A DNA stretch of 64,000 nt, from assembly GCF_042159835.1 (NCBI RefSeq), contig NZ_JBBVGT010000002.1:930001-994000 (forward strand), read 5' to 3'. Below the pieces are notes generated by a model that was given only the letters and a program-made list of their open reading frames with translations, was not told the origin of the DNA and made no database searches. Below are positions 1 through 8,349 of the stretch, piece after piece (positions within the stretch are counted from its first letter, which is position 1; each line of letters begins with the position of its first letter). Origin of the DNA: Albibacterium profundi (GTDB lineage: Bacteria; Bacteroidota; Bacteroidia; Sphingobacteriales; Sphingobacteriaceae). Both the position numbers and the translations under genes were made by a program.

Positions 1-622
1 CAAATAATTTGATAAACAACTTCATAAATCGCTTCCGCTCTTTATGAATCCGCTCACCGAGATCAATAAGTTGCTCATTATAGATCGTTAATAGCGCCTC
101 GTCAAGCCTCACACCCCGTGCCTGTTTTAATAGACTATTCCGGTTTTGTAGTACTTTATTATAGGTAATCAGCAAGTCAAGATAAGCCGAGTTCGTTTGT
201 GAAATTACATTGTCGACAAACTTTCTACGCTCTTCACTTCCTTCCATAATTAGCGACGAATCGTTCGGTGTAACCATCACCAAAGGAAATAAACCGATGT
301 GATCTGCTAGACGAGTGTAATCTTTCTTATTACGTTGGAACTTTTTCTTTTGATTTCTCTTCAGACTGCATACAATCACATCCTCCTGATCGTTTTTTTC
401 AAAGCGCCCCTGAATCATAAAAAATTCCTGTCCTTGCTTGACTTGCTGAGAGTCAATCGGGTTAAAATAACTCTTACATAAAGAAAGATAATGCACGGCA
501 TCAAGCAAATTCGTCTTCCCTGCACCATTATGCCCGTAAAAAACGTTCACCGTGGGTGAGAATTCGGCTATCAATTCATCGTAATTTTTAAAATTCAAAA
601 GGGAAAGTTCCGTTAGCCACAT
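1..622 (-). CDS. recF: RecF DNA replication/repair ATPase, N-terminal part (runs off window)
   Basis: The minus strand translates without a stop from an ATG at 622 to the window edge, giving about 207 residues from MWLTELSLLNFKNYDEL. Residues about 30-37 hold the Walker A motif GHNGAGKT, followed by LLDAVHYLSLCKSY, typical of RecF. RecF is the SMC-like ATPase that helps load RecA at gapped DNA. The C-terminal part with the ABC signature and Walker B lies outside the window. The product faces away from the TPR gene, and the two share a gap of roughly 150 bases. The start is well supported because the family begins directly with this beta-strand (xLxLxNFKNY). Confidence 0.93.
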   Translation of the reverse strand, partial: MWLTELSLLNFKNYDELIAEFSPTVNVFYGHNGAGKTNLLDAVHYLSLCKSYFNPIDSQQVKQGQEFFMIQGRFEKNDQEDVIVCSLKRNQKKKFQRNKKDYTRLADHIGLFPLVMVTPNDSSLIMEGSEERRKFVDNVISQTNSAYLDLLITYNKVLQNRNSLLKQARGVRLDEALLTIYNEQLIDLGERIHKERKRFMKLFIKLF

Positions 623-718
623 AGCTAACAAAGATATGTTTTTAATTAATTTCCAAGACCGACAAGCACAAAAACAACTGATTCACCCGGTTACGAGGAA
701 TAAACTTCTCTAAAGCCC

Positions 719-748
719 TTGTATCTCCAAGCTAAAAACGTATTTTTG
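719..748 (+). promoter_or_regulatory. Bacteroidota-type promoter of the TPR gene
   Basis: TTG at 719-721, a 19-base spacer, and TATTTTTG at 741-748 fit the Bacteroidota sigma consensus (TTG / TAnnTTTG). Transcription would begin near 755, which places the ATG at 770 as the true start and rules out the upstream TTG codon at 719. Confidence 0.7.
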
Positions 749-769
749 CAGTCCGAATTATTTTTAAAG

Positions 770-1450
770 ATGTCAGCAAAAGCAAAAAACAAAATAACGA
801 CTGCTTCTTCGGCTCACGGCGGGGAAAGAAGCTTTATACAAGAAAACCAAAAAAGCTTAGGTTTTATCGCAGGAGGAATTGTCGTCCTAGTTTTATTATA
901 TATAGGCTATCAAAACTTCTATTTGGCTCCACGTGCTGAAAAAGCAAGCAACGAAATTTTCAAAGCCGAAGCATACGCACAAATCGATTCACTTCAGAAG
1001 CTAGCAATTTCCGGTGACGGTTCATACCCGGGTTTTGAGCAAATAGCAAAAGAATACTCCAATACACCTTCGGCTAATATAGCCAATGCGTACCTTGGCG
1101 GCTTGTATTTACGTCAAGGTTCTTATCAAGAAGCAGTTGATGCGTTAGAGAAATATACGTCAACTGGTAGTCCAATTCTTGATCCTCTTGTTATTGGTCT
1201 GTTAGGCGATGCTTACTCTGAGCTTGAAGACTATAAAAAGGCAGCTGAACAATACAAGAAAGCAGCTGAGTTAAAGTCGAATGATTTTACATCTCCTTTG
1301 TTTTTAAAGAAGTTGGGCTTAGTTAATGAAGCTCAAAACGACTTTAAGGGAGCCTTAGAAGCTTACAAGAAGATTAAAAACGAATACCCAAGAAGTTACG
1401 AAGCTTCTGTGGCAGACGCCTATATAGCACGTGCAGAAGCACAGTTATAA
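770..1450 (+). CDS. Membrane-anchored tetratricopeptide repeat protein
   Basis: The protein has 226 residues counted from MSAKAKNK. After a short basic, Ser/Thr-rich cytosolic tail comes one hydrophobic segment (about residues 30-50, FIAGGIVVLVLLYIGY), then TPR-like helical repeats (YLGGLYLRQGSYQEAVDALE, then ALEAYKKIKNEYP). This layout resembles the YfgM/TPR_21 ancillary proteins of the envelope, which bind other proteins rather than act as enzymes. ribH follows after 17 bases, so the two are probably cotranscribed. The start at 770 is chosen because a promoter-like element ends just upstream of it. The partner is unknown. Confidence 0.8.
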   Translation: MSAKAKNKITTASSAHGGERSFIQENQKSLGFIAGGIVVLVLLYIGYQNFYLAPRAEKASNEIFKAEAYAQIDSLQKLAISGDGSYPGFEQIAKEYSNTPSANIANAYLGGLYLRQGSYQEAVDALEKYTSTGSPILDPLVIGLLGDAYSELEDYKKAAEQYKKAAELKSNDFTSPLFLKKLGLVNEAQNDFKGALEAYKKIKNEYPRSYEASVADAYIARAEAQL

Positions 1451-1467
1451 ACAAGATCCTATAGTCC

Positions 1468-1962
1468 ATGGCAACTTATCTGAAAAGCCTATCTGATTTT
1501 TCACATCTTGAAGTCGCTTCAGCAGAGAACCTGAAGGTTGGAATTGTTGTCGCTCAATGGAATGTTGCCATTACAGGCGCATTATATGACGGTGCTTACC
1601 AATTGCTTCTAGATAAGAAAGTCGCACCCGAAAACATCAAAACCATTCAAGTGCCTGGAAGCTTTGAATTAATCTCCGGTGCAGACATGCTACTCAGCGA
1701 CACATCTCTCGATGCTGTGATTTGCCTAGGTTGCGTAATTCAAGGAGAAACGCGTCATTTCGACTTTATTTGTGATGCCGTTGCCAATGGCATAGCCAAT
1801 GTTTCAATTAAGTATAACAAACCGGTCATATTTGGTGTATTGACCACCGATAACCAGCAGCAGGCAGAAGATCGTTCAGGCGGAAAACATGGGAATAAGG
1901 GAGAAGAAGCTGCAATTACGGCAATTCAAATGGCGCATATTCAAGCTAGCCTGACAAAATAA
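1468..1962 (+). CDS. ribH: 6,7-dimethyl-8-ribityllumazine synthase
   Basis: The protein has 164 residues. It condenses 5-amino-6-ribitylaminouracil with 3,4-dihydroxy-2-butanone 4-phosphate, the penultimate step of riboflavin synthesis. Family motifs are VAQWNVAIT near the N terminus, VPGSFELISGADMLL, CLGCVIQGETRHFDFICDAV with the catalytic His of the ETxHFD motif, and PVIFGVLTTDNQQQAEDRSGGKHGNKG. Length fits the family. No other rib genes or FMN riboswitch are nearby; the gene follows a TPR protein in a probable two-gene unit. Confidence 0.97.
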   Translation: MATYLKSLSDFSHLEVASAENLKVGIVVAQWNVAITGALYDGAYQLLLDKKVAPENIKTIQVPGSFELISGADMLLSDTSLDAVICLGCVIQGETRHFDFICDAVANGIANVSIKYNKPVIFGVLTTDNQQQAEDRSGGKHGNKGEEAAITAIQMAHIQASLTK

Positions 1963-1989
1963 TAAAAACACATTCTAAATATAATCGTT

Positions 1990-1997
1990 TATCTTTG
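1990..1997 (+). promoter_or_regulatory. -7 promoter element of the secreted-protein/ytxJ unit
   Basis: TATCTTTG matches TAnnTTTG exactly and lies 53 bases before the ATG at 2051. No TTG is found at the expected -33 spacing. Confidence 0.55.
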
Positions 1998-2050
1998 GGT
2001 TAAAGGATATTATAATCAGTGATGTTCAATCACCGAAAAACTTTAATATC

Positions 2051-2785
2051 ATGATTTACACAAGAAAATTATATCTCACCGCATTTTTATTTACGCTAAC
2101 GCTAGGTTTATACCCCACGATCGCTTCAGCGCAAACAAACCCAAATACGGCTGTAAACAGTCTTTCTCGGGGCTTGGGAGATAAAAGTACCGCGGAAGAG
2201 GCTAGATACCTTATATTTAGCTACCATTCAGACAATAAAGAGTCTGAGACCAGCTATTTATACGATTGGGAAAGTGGCAATTGCCGCTTCGAAGGACAAA
2301 CTAAAGACCTAAAAGACCTGGTTGTTCTTTTCAATACTGACGCGGCTGGCGGCCAAGTATTCGTCGACGAAAATTCAGTCACAGACGAAAGCTTATTAAA
2401 AGATGTTCGGCAGTCCTTCGAAGATGATTCGTATTTTCTGTTCATCCCCATCCTCATTGCTAAGCAGGAAATCAATACAGTCGAGTTGGAACCTGAAATC
2501 GTTGATTCTAAGAAATTCCATGTATTAAGGGTCACTAGCCCTGATTCTAAGTACAAATCAAGTAAGATCTACGTCGACTTCCAAGACGGAACAATTTACA
2601 AGTGGAATACCTATGACAGTAAGAACCGACTAAGTCACGAGTTGCTCGTCTCCCAAACAAAAGATTTAGGCGGAGGCTTAATTTTACCAACACAGTTTAC
2701 CGACAAATCAACCGGAGAAACCTTTGGATATCCAATTGCCGCCGCCCTGTTGAATATAGAACCCCAGAAATTTAAAAAACCTTAA
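2051..2785 (+). CDS. Secreted beta-rich protein, LolA-like/DUF6503-like
   Basis: The protein has 244 residues with a clear signal peptide (hydrophobic stretch to about residue 25, cleavage near ASAQ at 25-28), so it is exported to the periplasm. The mature part alternates short beta-strands (SYLYDWESGNCRFEG, KIYVDFQDGTIYKWNTY), reminiscent of the LolA/outer-membrane-lipoprotein-sorting fold and of DUF6503 proteins common in Bacteroidota. I do not recognise catalytic residues. Its stop codon overlaps the start of ytxJ (TAATG), so the two are translationally coupled. The function is unknown; the family assignment is tentative. Confidence 0.6.
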   Translation: MIYTRKLYLTAFLFTLTLGLYPTIASAQTNPNTAVNSLSRGLGDKSTAEEARYLIFSYHSDNKESETSYLYDWESGNCRFEGQTKDLKDLVVLFNTDAAGGQVFVDENSVTDESLLKDVRQSFEDDSYFLFIPILIAKQEINTVELEPEIVDSKKFHVLRVTSPDSKYKSSKIYVDFQDGTIYKWNTYDSKNRLSHELLVSQTKDLGGGLILPTQFTDKSTGETFGYPIAAALLNIEPQKFKKP

Positions 2786-3129
2786 TGATGAACTGGATAG
2801 CTTTAGAGGACATTAATCAGTTAGAACAAATCAAGACAAGCAGCACACCGTCTATAATATTTAAACATAGTACACGCTGCCCGGTCAGCGGCATGGCTAA
2901 AAGAAACTTTCAGTTGGAAGCTCCGCTACTCCCCGAGGAAGTTGATGTTTACTACCTGGATCTCATTAAATACCGCGATATATCCAGTCACATTGCTGAA
3001 CACTGGAACATCAGACACGAGTCGCCCCAAGTACTGCTTATCCAGAACGGTCAGTGTAGCTACCATGCTTCGCACAGCGATATCGAATTGGCAGAGCTCG
3101 TAAAAAATATCAGCGTGACAAGCGGTTAA
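2785..3129 (+). CDS. ytxJ: Bacillithiol-system redox-active protein YtxJ
   Basis: The protein has 114 residues. The N-terminal part matches YtxJ (pattern IIFKHSTRCPVSGMAKRNF), a thioredoxin-fold protein with a CPVS motif in place of CxxC. VYYLDLIKYRDISSHIAEHW and the conserved HESPQVLLI (cis-Pro loop) follow, as in monothiol bacilliredoxins. The likely role is thiol-disulfide exchange with bacillithiol-modified proteins in the cytosol. The first ATG (2785) overlaps the upstream stop; a second ATG follows at once at 2788. It implies that this organism makes bacillithiol, as many Bacteroidota do. Confidence 0.85.
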   Translation: MMNWIALEDINQLEQIKTSSTPSIIFKHSTRCPVSGMAKRNFQLEAPLLPEEVDVYYLDLIKYRDISSHIAEHWNIRHESPQVLLIQNGQCSYHASHSDIELAELVKNISVTSG

Positions 3130-3173
3130 GGATCAACCCATTGGGTCGTTCCCCGAATCATCAAACACTCATC

Positions 3174-3287
3174 TTCGACACGTTCCCTTGGTGCACCAAG
3201 AATGATCCCGCAGTGGCCCCGCTGGAACGGCCGTTTGACTACGAGCATAGCGGGGTCACTGCCCGGCCACCGCGGAGACGTGTCGAA
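3174..3287. repeat. GC-rich nested palindromic element
   Basis: An outer perfect 10-base inverted repeat (TTCGACACGT at 3174-3183, ACGTGTCGAA at 3278-3287) encloses three further dyads: a perfect 14-base palindrome at 3187-3200 (CTTGGTGCACCAAG), a 14-base stem with one mismatch at 3210-3223/3249-3262, and inside its loop the palindrome AACGGCCGTT at 3226-3235. The composition is much richer in GC than the flanks. It could fold as a branched, cloverleaf-like structure and looks like an interspersed repeat rather than a gene. Confidence 0.65.
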
Positions 3288-3380
3288 CAAGCCCTATACA
3301 AGGTCCATCTCAGAGCAAGATATCATTTGCTGAAGTTCTGTAAGAATTGTTTCGCATCATAATGGATTTATACCAGATTC

Positions 3381-3421
3381 AATCCGCATTTCATGCGGAT
3401 TTTACGCTCAAAATGCGGATT
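3381..3421. repeat. ATGCGGATT repeat trio with short hairpin
   Basis: AATCCGCAT at 3381-3389 and ATGCGGATT at 3393-3401 form a 9-base hairpin with a 3-base loop. A third copy of ATGCGGATT follows in direct orientation at 3413-3421. It lies downstream of uvrB (minus strand) and may serve as a terminator or be part of a dispersed repeat. Confidence 0.5.
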
Positions 3422-3527
3422 TGATGGGTATGGAGCAAGGCCAGATTCTACCTCAAAGTGAAGTAAGGCATTTGCATGTTATTTATCGGTAAAGCGTGTT
3501 GTTAAAATTGATTATGAGACTCTGACC

Positions 3528-5552
3528 TTAAGAAAACTTTTCGTTAAGAAGCTTCTCAAAGGCGAACATCTCGTCACGGTACTTAGCGGCTTCCAGGAAG
3601 TCCATTGTTTTAGCAGCCTTTTGCATTTTTTTCTTGGATTCGTCGAGTGCCTTTTGCAATTGGTCTTTACTCATGTATTGTACCACCGGGTCAGCAGCAA
3701 TATTCACTTCTTCCGGGCCAGCATATGCCTTAGGAATACCCATAAAGTCGGCTACCGAGGTCTGTTCGATAATTGCTTCACGGGTCTTGCCAACGGTTCG
3801 CGGCGTAATTCCATGAGCCTCATTATAGTCGACTTGCTTCTGGCGGCGGCGGTTTGTTTCATCAATCGTGATCTGCATGCTTTTGGTAATTGTATCGGCA
3901 TACATGATAACACGACCTTTCTCGTTCCTCGCTGCGCGACCAATCGTCTGTATCAGTGACCGTTCCGATCGCAAAAAGCCCTCCTTATCTGCATCTAAAA
4001 TAGCCACCAACGTAACTTCAGGCAAATCCAAGCCTTCTCGCAACAGGTTAATACCCACCAACACATCGAACTCGCCCAAGCGTAAACCTCTTAATATCTC
4101 TACCCGTTCCAAGGTCTTGATTTCCGAGTGGATGTAGCGGACTTTGATGTTTAATCTGGCCATGTATTTCGTCAGCTCTTCCGCCATTCGTTTGGTTAAG
4201 GTAGTAACCAAGATTCTTCCACCCTCCTTAACAGTTTTGTCGACTTCATCCAGCAGATCATCGACCTGATTGATAACAGGTCGTATATCAATCACGGGAT
4301 CAAGCAAACCAGTCGGCCGAATTACCTGCTCAACCACCACACCTTCAGTTTGTTGCAGTTCATAATCGCCCGGCGTAGCGCTCACATAGATAGTCTGAGG
4401 TGCCAATGCTTCAAATTCAGCAAAATTAAGTGGGCGATTATCTAGTGCTGCGGGCAAGCGAAAGCCATATTCGACGAGTGAAAGCTTCCGTGACCGGTCG
4501 CCACCATACATGGCGCGGATTTGTGGAACTGTCACGTGGCTTTCGTCAATGACCATGAGGTAATCATCTGGAAAATAATCCAGTAAGCAGAACGGTCGCA
4601 TTCCCGGCTGGCGTCCGTCAAAGAAACGAGAGTAGTTTTCAATCCCGCTACAATAGCCAAGCTCACGCATCATCTCCAAGTCATAATTTACCCGCTCCTC
4701 TAGGCGCTTGGCTTCCATAGTACGCTTATCGTTCAACAATTGCTCCTTTCTAAGTTCAAGCTCCTCTTGAATATTCCAGATAGCGTCTAAAAAGCGGTCT
4801 CTTGGTGTAACAAACAGGTTAGCGGGATAAAGAGCCATGTGAGAAACCTTTTCGATGGTTTTACCCGTAGCCGGATCAATTACGCTTAATTCATCAATTT
4901 CATCGCCAAAAAAGGACACCCGGTAGGCATCGTCCAGATAGGCGGGATAGATATCGACCACATCACCTTTCACCCTAAAAGTACCCCGCTTAAAGTCCAT
5001 CGTCGTACGCGTATATAAGATCTCAACCAGCTTATGTAGAAAAGCATTCCTTGAAATCACAGTCCCTTTGGCGAAGCGGAAAACCATTTTTGAAAAATCC
5101 TCAGGATTACCCATACCGTAGATACAAGAAATAGACGACACCACAACGATGTCACGCCGTCCGGACATTAATGCAGAGGTGGTTTTCAGTCGCAGTTTCT
5201 CTATTTCATCATTGATGGCAAGGTCCTTTTCTATATATGTATTCGTCGTGGCTATAAAAGCTTCTGGCTGATAATAATCGTAGTATGACACGAAATAGTT
5301 CACAGAGTTTTCTGGGAAAAATTGCTTGAACTCCCCGTAGAGCTGTGCAGCCAACGTTTTGTTATGGCTTAAGATGAGCGTTGGCCGCTGAGTCTGCTGA
5401 ATCACATTAGCCACTGTAAAGGTCTTTCCAGAACCCGTTACCCCCAAAAGATTTTGATAGTGTTCGCCAGCTTTCACTCCTTCAACAAGTTGTCTAATTG
5501 CTTCCGGCTGATCACCGGTCGGTTGATATTGCGAGGTAAGTTGAAAATCCAT
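3528..5552 (-). CDS. uvrB: Excinuclease ABC subunit UvrB
   Basis: The protein has 674 residues counted from MDFQLTSQYQPTGDQ. It is the damage-verification helicase of nucleotide excision repair and works with UvrA and UvrC in the cytosol. Motifs are Walker A GVTGSGKTFT, the beta-hairpin region YYDYYQPEAF, the DESH box MVIDESH, helicase motif IQTIGRAARN, and a C-terminal UVR domain (about residues 630-665, MDFLEAAKYRDEM) that binds UvrC. An in-frame upstream extension to 5609 is rejected because the family starts at this Met and a promoter-like -7 sits inside the extension. uvrA lies about 9 kb away on the same strand. Confidence 0.98.
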   Translation of the reverse strand: MDFQLTSQYQPTGDQPEAIRQLVEGVKAGEHYQNLLGVTGSGKTFTVANVIQQTQRPTLILSHNKTLAAQLYGEFKQFFPENSVNYFVSYYDYYQPEAFIATTNTYIEKDLAINDEIEKLRLKTTSALMSGRRDIVVVSSISCIYGMGNPEDFSKMVFRFAKGTVISRNAFLHKLVEILYTRTTMDFKRGTFRVKGDVVDIYPAYLDDAYRVSFFGDEIDELSVIDPATGKTIEKVSHMALYPANLFVTPRDRFLDAIWNIQEELELRKEQLLNDKRTMEAKRLEERVNYDLEMMRELGYCSGIENYSRFFDGRQPGMRPFCLLDYFPDDYLMVIDESHVTVPQIRAMYGGDRSRKLSLVEYGFRLPAALDNRPLNFAEFEALAPQTIYVSATPGDYELQQTEGVVVEQVIRPTGLLDPVIDIRPVINQVDDLLDEVDKTVKEGGRILVTTLTKRMAEELTKYMARLNIKVRYIHSEIKTLERVEILRGLRLGEFDVLVGINLLREGLDLPEVTLVAILDADKEGFLRSERSLIQTIGRAARNEKGRVIMYADTITKSMQITIDETNRRRQKQVDYNEAHGITPRTVGKTREAIIEQTSVADFMGIPKAYAGPEEVNIAADPVVQYMSKDQLQKALDESKKKMQKAAKTMDFLEAAKYRDEMFAFEKLLNEKFS

Positions 5553-5592
5553 GTACTGCAAAAACTTAAAGAAGTGAAAATTGTTTGTAAAA

Positions 5593-5600
5593 CAAAGATA
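5593..5600 (-). promoter_or_regulatory. -7 promoter element of uvrB
   Basis: On the minus strand TATCTTTG (plus-strand CAAAGATA) lies 41 bases before the uvrB ATG at 5552. It matches TAnnTTTG. No TTG at ideal -33 spacing was found. Confidence 0.5.
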
Positions 5601-5627
5601 ATAATTCAACCAACAATCGATTTTCTA

Positions 5628-6293
5628 ATGGTAAACATTTTAACGAATCAGAACAGCATCGCCAACCATTATATTGCGGAACTTAGAAACATTGAAGTGC
5701 AATCCGACAGGATGAGGTTCAGAAGAAATCTGGAACGGCTCGGTGAAATTTTCGGCTATGAGATCAGCAAAGGATTCGATTATGAAGAGGCCAGTATTTC
5801 TACCCCGCTGGGAGAGGCGCAAACTGAGTTAATGAGTAGTCAGCCCGTTTTGGCCACGATCATACGAGCCGGACTTCCACTGCATCAGGGTTTGTTGAAT
5901 GTATTTGACCAGGCTGACTCAGGATTTATAGCAGCCTATCGAAAGACAAAAAAAAGCGGCGAATTCGAAATTTATAAAGAATATGAAATTACCCCCGATT
6001 TGAACAATCGCGTCGTGATCCTTTCAGACCCTATGATTGCTACCGGTCGGAGTATTGTATTAGTCTGCAAGGATCTAGCGGCACAATTCAAAATAAAACA
6101 GCTCCACATTGTTGCCGCTATAGCCAGTGAAGAAGGGCTGGAACATGTAAAAGCTTTCGTTCCGGATTGTAAATTGTGGGTTGGCGCAGTTGACGACGAA
6201 CTAACTAGCAAAGCCTATATCGTCCCGGGACTGGGCGATGCTGGAGATTTGGCATTTGGCAGTAAGGCAGGTGAAGACGGTCATAGCAAATAG
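5628..6293 (+). CDS. upp: Uracil phosphoribosyltransferase
   Basis: The protein has 221 residues from MVNILTNQNSIANHY. It converts uracil and PRPP to UMP in pyrimidine salvage. The PRPP-binding loop is VVILSDPMIATGRSI (the family usually has DPMLATGGS), and the uracil-binding C terminus is VPGLGDAGDLAFG. The longer in-frame reading from 5454 lies inside uvrB and is not used. It is divergent from uvrB with 75 bases between the two starts. An alternative name in this phylum is Upp/UPRTase family; no regulatory PyrR features are seen. Confidence 0.95.
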   Translation: MVNILTNQNSIANHYIAELRNIEVQSDRMRFRRNLERLGEIFGYEISKGFDYEEASISTPLGEAQTELMSSQPVLATIIRAGLPLHQGLLNVFDQADSGFIAAYRKTKKSGEFEIYKEYEITPDLNNRVVILSDPMIATGRSIVLVCKDLAAQFKIKQLHIVAAIASEEGLEHVKAFVPDCKLWVGAVDDELTSKAYIVPGLGDAGDLAFGSKAGEDGHSK

Positions 6294-6307
6294 TCAGTCT
6301 TACTTTT

Positions 6308-6667
6308 TTAAAACTGGTTGCTGGCCAGTAAAACCAATGTACAGGCATTGGTGGCTTCAATTCCATTCTCCTCAGCCAGTTTATATAACTCGTCATTCTC
6401 CGCACCGGGATTAAAAATCAAGCGTTTCGGTTTCGTATCAAGTATATAATCGTAATACTCCTTTTGCTTTTTCTTCCCAATATAAAGTGTAATTGTATGA
6501 ATATCGTTATAAATATTGTTTGGCTTTTCAATCTGCACACCCGCTGCCTCTCCTTTTTTAATCCCGATATTTACAATTTTATTACCAGTGTAAACCAGCC
6601 TCGTCGCAGCTTTATGTGCGTATCGGTCAGGATTGGGGGTGGCACCAATGATCATCGTTTTTTTCAT
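6308..6667 (-). CDS. CoA-binding domain protein (YccU/CoA_binding_2 type)
   Basis: The protein has 119 residues and one Rossmann-like domain. MIIGATPNPDRYAHKAA is the nucleotide-binding start, and RLIFNPGAENDELYKLAEE with EATNACTLVLL completes the CoA_binding_2 family pattern. These stand-alone proteins bind CoA or a related nucleotide; their physiological role is not known. The gene is preceded by a strong Shine-Dalgarno sequence (AAGGAGG near 6672-6678), unusual in Bacteroidota, where such sites are rare. It converges on upp with a 14-base gap and lies downstream of the FAD dehydrogenase on the same strand. Confidence 0.85.
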   Translation of the reverse strand: MKKTMIIGATPNPDRYAHKAATRLVYTGNKIVNIGIKKGEAAGVQIEKPNNIYNDIHTITLYIGKKKQKEYYDYILDTKPKRLIFNPGAENDELYKLAEENGIEATNACTLVLLASNQF

Positions 6668-6703
6668 GTCTCCTCCTTTTTACCAATAACAAATAATATG
6701 TGC

Positions 6704-8248
6704 TTATGGTTTTTTCAGAGCTTTGGCACAATTTATCCCGTCAATAGCAGCGGAGACGATTCCGCCAGCGTAGCCGGCTCCTTCGCCACAAGGAAAAAGA
6801 CCCTCGACATCAGGGTGTTGCAAAGTATCCGTGTCACGGAGAATTCTGACGGGTGAAGAGGTGCGGGATTCTACGCCTATCAAAATTGCTTCATTTGTGA
6901 AATATCCCCTCATTTTTTCACCAAACTTCGGTAAGGCTCTTTTGAGAGCAGTGGCCACAAAATCGGGTAATACTTCGTCCAGCTTTACCGAGACAGTGCC
7001 TGGTTTATAGGAATTGACCGGGAGGCTGCCCGATACCCTATTTTCGACAAAGTCCACCATACGCTGAGCCGGCGCAACCTGTCGCCCCCCACCCAACCGA
7101 AATGCGCGCTGCTCTACCTCCCTTTGGAAGTCCAACAAGGAAAAAACATCCCCTTTTTGATGCGGAACGTCTTGCAGACCGACTTGAACGACCGTACCAG
7201 AATTAGCAAAGCTATTATTCCGCTTAGAAGGCGACCAGCCGTTCACGACAATCTCGCCTTCTTCCGTGGCACAAGGAGCTACAATGCCTCCCGGGCACAT
7301 ACAAAAAGAAAAGACGCCTCTTTCTCCAACTTGCTGAACCAGACTGTAATAAGCTGGTGGTAAAAATTCACTCCGCACATCGCAATGATACTGAGCCTTA
7401 TCAACCAATGCTTGTGGATGCTCAATACGCACACCGAGAGCAAAAGGTTTGGCTTCCAATGCCCAATTATGTTTGCGGAAAATTTCGAAAATATCTCGTG
7501 CAGAATGCCCGGTCGCAAGAATAACTGAATCCGCTAAAAGCTGTTCTCCCGATGCTAACCTGACGCCCTTCACCTTACCAAAAGCAGTTTCTATATCAGT
7601 TACTTTGGTGTCGAAATGAATTTCCCCTCCAGCTGTTAGGATGGACTCTCTGATCTTCTCGATGATATGAGGCAATTTGTTCGTTCCTATATGAGGTCTT
7701 GCGTCTACCAAAATATCAGACGGGGCACCGTGTGCGACAAAAAGTTCGAGAACACGGTTTACGTCGCCTCGTTTATTGGAACGGGTGTATAGTTTTCCAT
7801 CTGAGTACGTGCCTGCACCCCCTTCGCCAAAGCAATAATTAGATTCGGAATTGACAAGACCCTCTCTGTTTAATAAAGCAAGATCCCTGCGGCGATCTTT
7901 TACGTTCTTACCACGCTCAAGAATAATGGGTTTGAAACCGTCCTCGATACATTGCAAGGCTGCAAACAAGCCTGCCGGCCCAGCACCGATAATAATTACG
8001 GGCCGCCCTTGTGACACATTTTCCGATTTCCACTGGTAAGTCTGTTCCTCAAGCTCTTCGTCGATTGAGACAACAAGTCGAACACGGAACACCACTTTCT
8101 TGCTTCTTGCATCAATCGACCGCTTTCGTATTTTCGCGGTTTTGATGCGTTCAAGGGAGATATTTAATTTTTTAGAAGCTTCTTTTTTTATAAATAGATC
8201 GTCAGAAATTTTTTCTGGGATGATTGCTAATTCAATTTCTTTTTGCAT
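6704..8248 (-). CDS. Uncharacterised FAD-dependent dehydrogenase (COG2509 family)
   Basis: The protein has 514 residues. The first 75 or so form a small alpha/beta domain (ERIKTAKIRKRSIDAR, VVFRVRLVVSIDEELEE) typical of this family. The Rossmann FAD motif PVIIIGAGPAGLFAALQ follows, then the family signature NYCFGEGGAGTYSDGKLYTR and the C-terminal FPCGEGAGYAGGIVSAAIDG that closes the FAD site. The family is widespread but its substrate is not established. It probably shares a transcript with the CoA-binding gene 36 bases downstream. Confidence 0.9.
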   Translation of the reverse strand: MQKEIELAIIPEKISDDLFIKKEASKKLNISLERIKTAKIRKRSIDARSKKVVFRVRLVVSIDEELEEQTYQWKSENVSQGRPVIIIGAGPAGLFAALQCIEDGFKPIILERGKNVKDRRRDLALLNREGLVNSESNYCFGEGGAGTYSDGKLYTRSNKRGDVNRVLELFVAHGAPSDILVDARPHIGTNKLPHIIEKIRESILTAGGEIHFDTKVTDIETAFGKVKGVRLASGEQLLADSVILATGHSARDIFEIFRKHNWALEAKPFALGVRIEHPQALVDKAQYHCDVRSEFLPPAYYSLVQQVGERGVFSFCMCPGGIVAPCATEEGEIVVNGWSPSKRNNSFANSGTVVQVGLQDVPHQKGDVFSLLDFQREVEQRAFRLGGGRQVAPAQRMVDFVENRVSGSLPVNSYKPGTVSVKLDEVLPDFVATALKRALPKFGEKMRGYFTNEAILIGVESRTSSPVRILRDTDTLQHPDVEGLFPCGEGAGYAGGIVSAAIDGINCAKALKKP

Positions 8249-8349
8249 ATTGTGTCATGTATTCTTACATGGATACGTAAAGGTATAATTTTTGAAGCCG
8301 ACTGAAATAAACACAACAAACTAAATTTATTTTTTCAAACTTGAATATT

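Larger units (their letters stand above)
3130..3527. other. 398-base non-coding stretch between ytxJ and uvrB
   Basis: No convincing gene is present. A short open frame at 3141-3362 covers a GC-rich palindromic structure and has no protein-like features. The stretch holds the nested inverted repeats at 3174-3287 and the ATGCGGATT repeats at 3381-3421. Bases 3422-3527 are AT-rich with nothing recognisable. Confidence 0.7.

Noticed and set aside
719..769. Upstream extension of the TPR protein from a TTG codon
   Set aside because: A promoter-like TTG/TATTTTTG pair occupies this stretch, and the family-like start is the ATG at 770.
3141..3362. 73-residue open frame between ytxJ and uvrB
   Set aside because: It lies across a GC-rich palindromic element, has no protein-like motif, and no ribosome binding site or promoter.
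5454..5627. Longer N terminus for upp
   Set aside because: It lies inside uvrB and uracil phosphoribosyltransferases start near MVNILTNQ.
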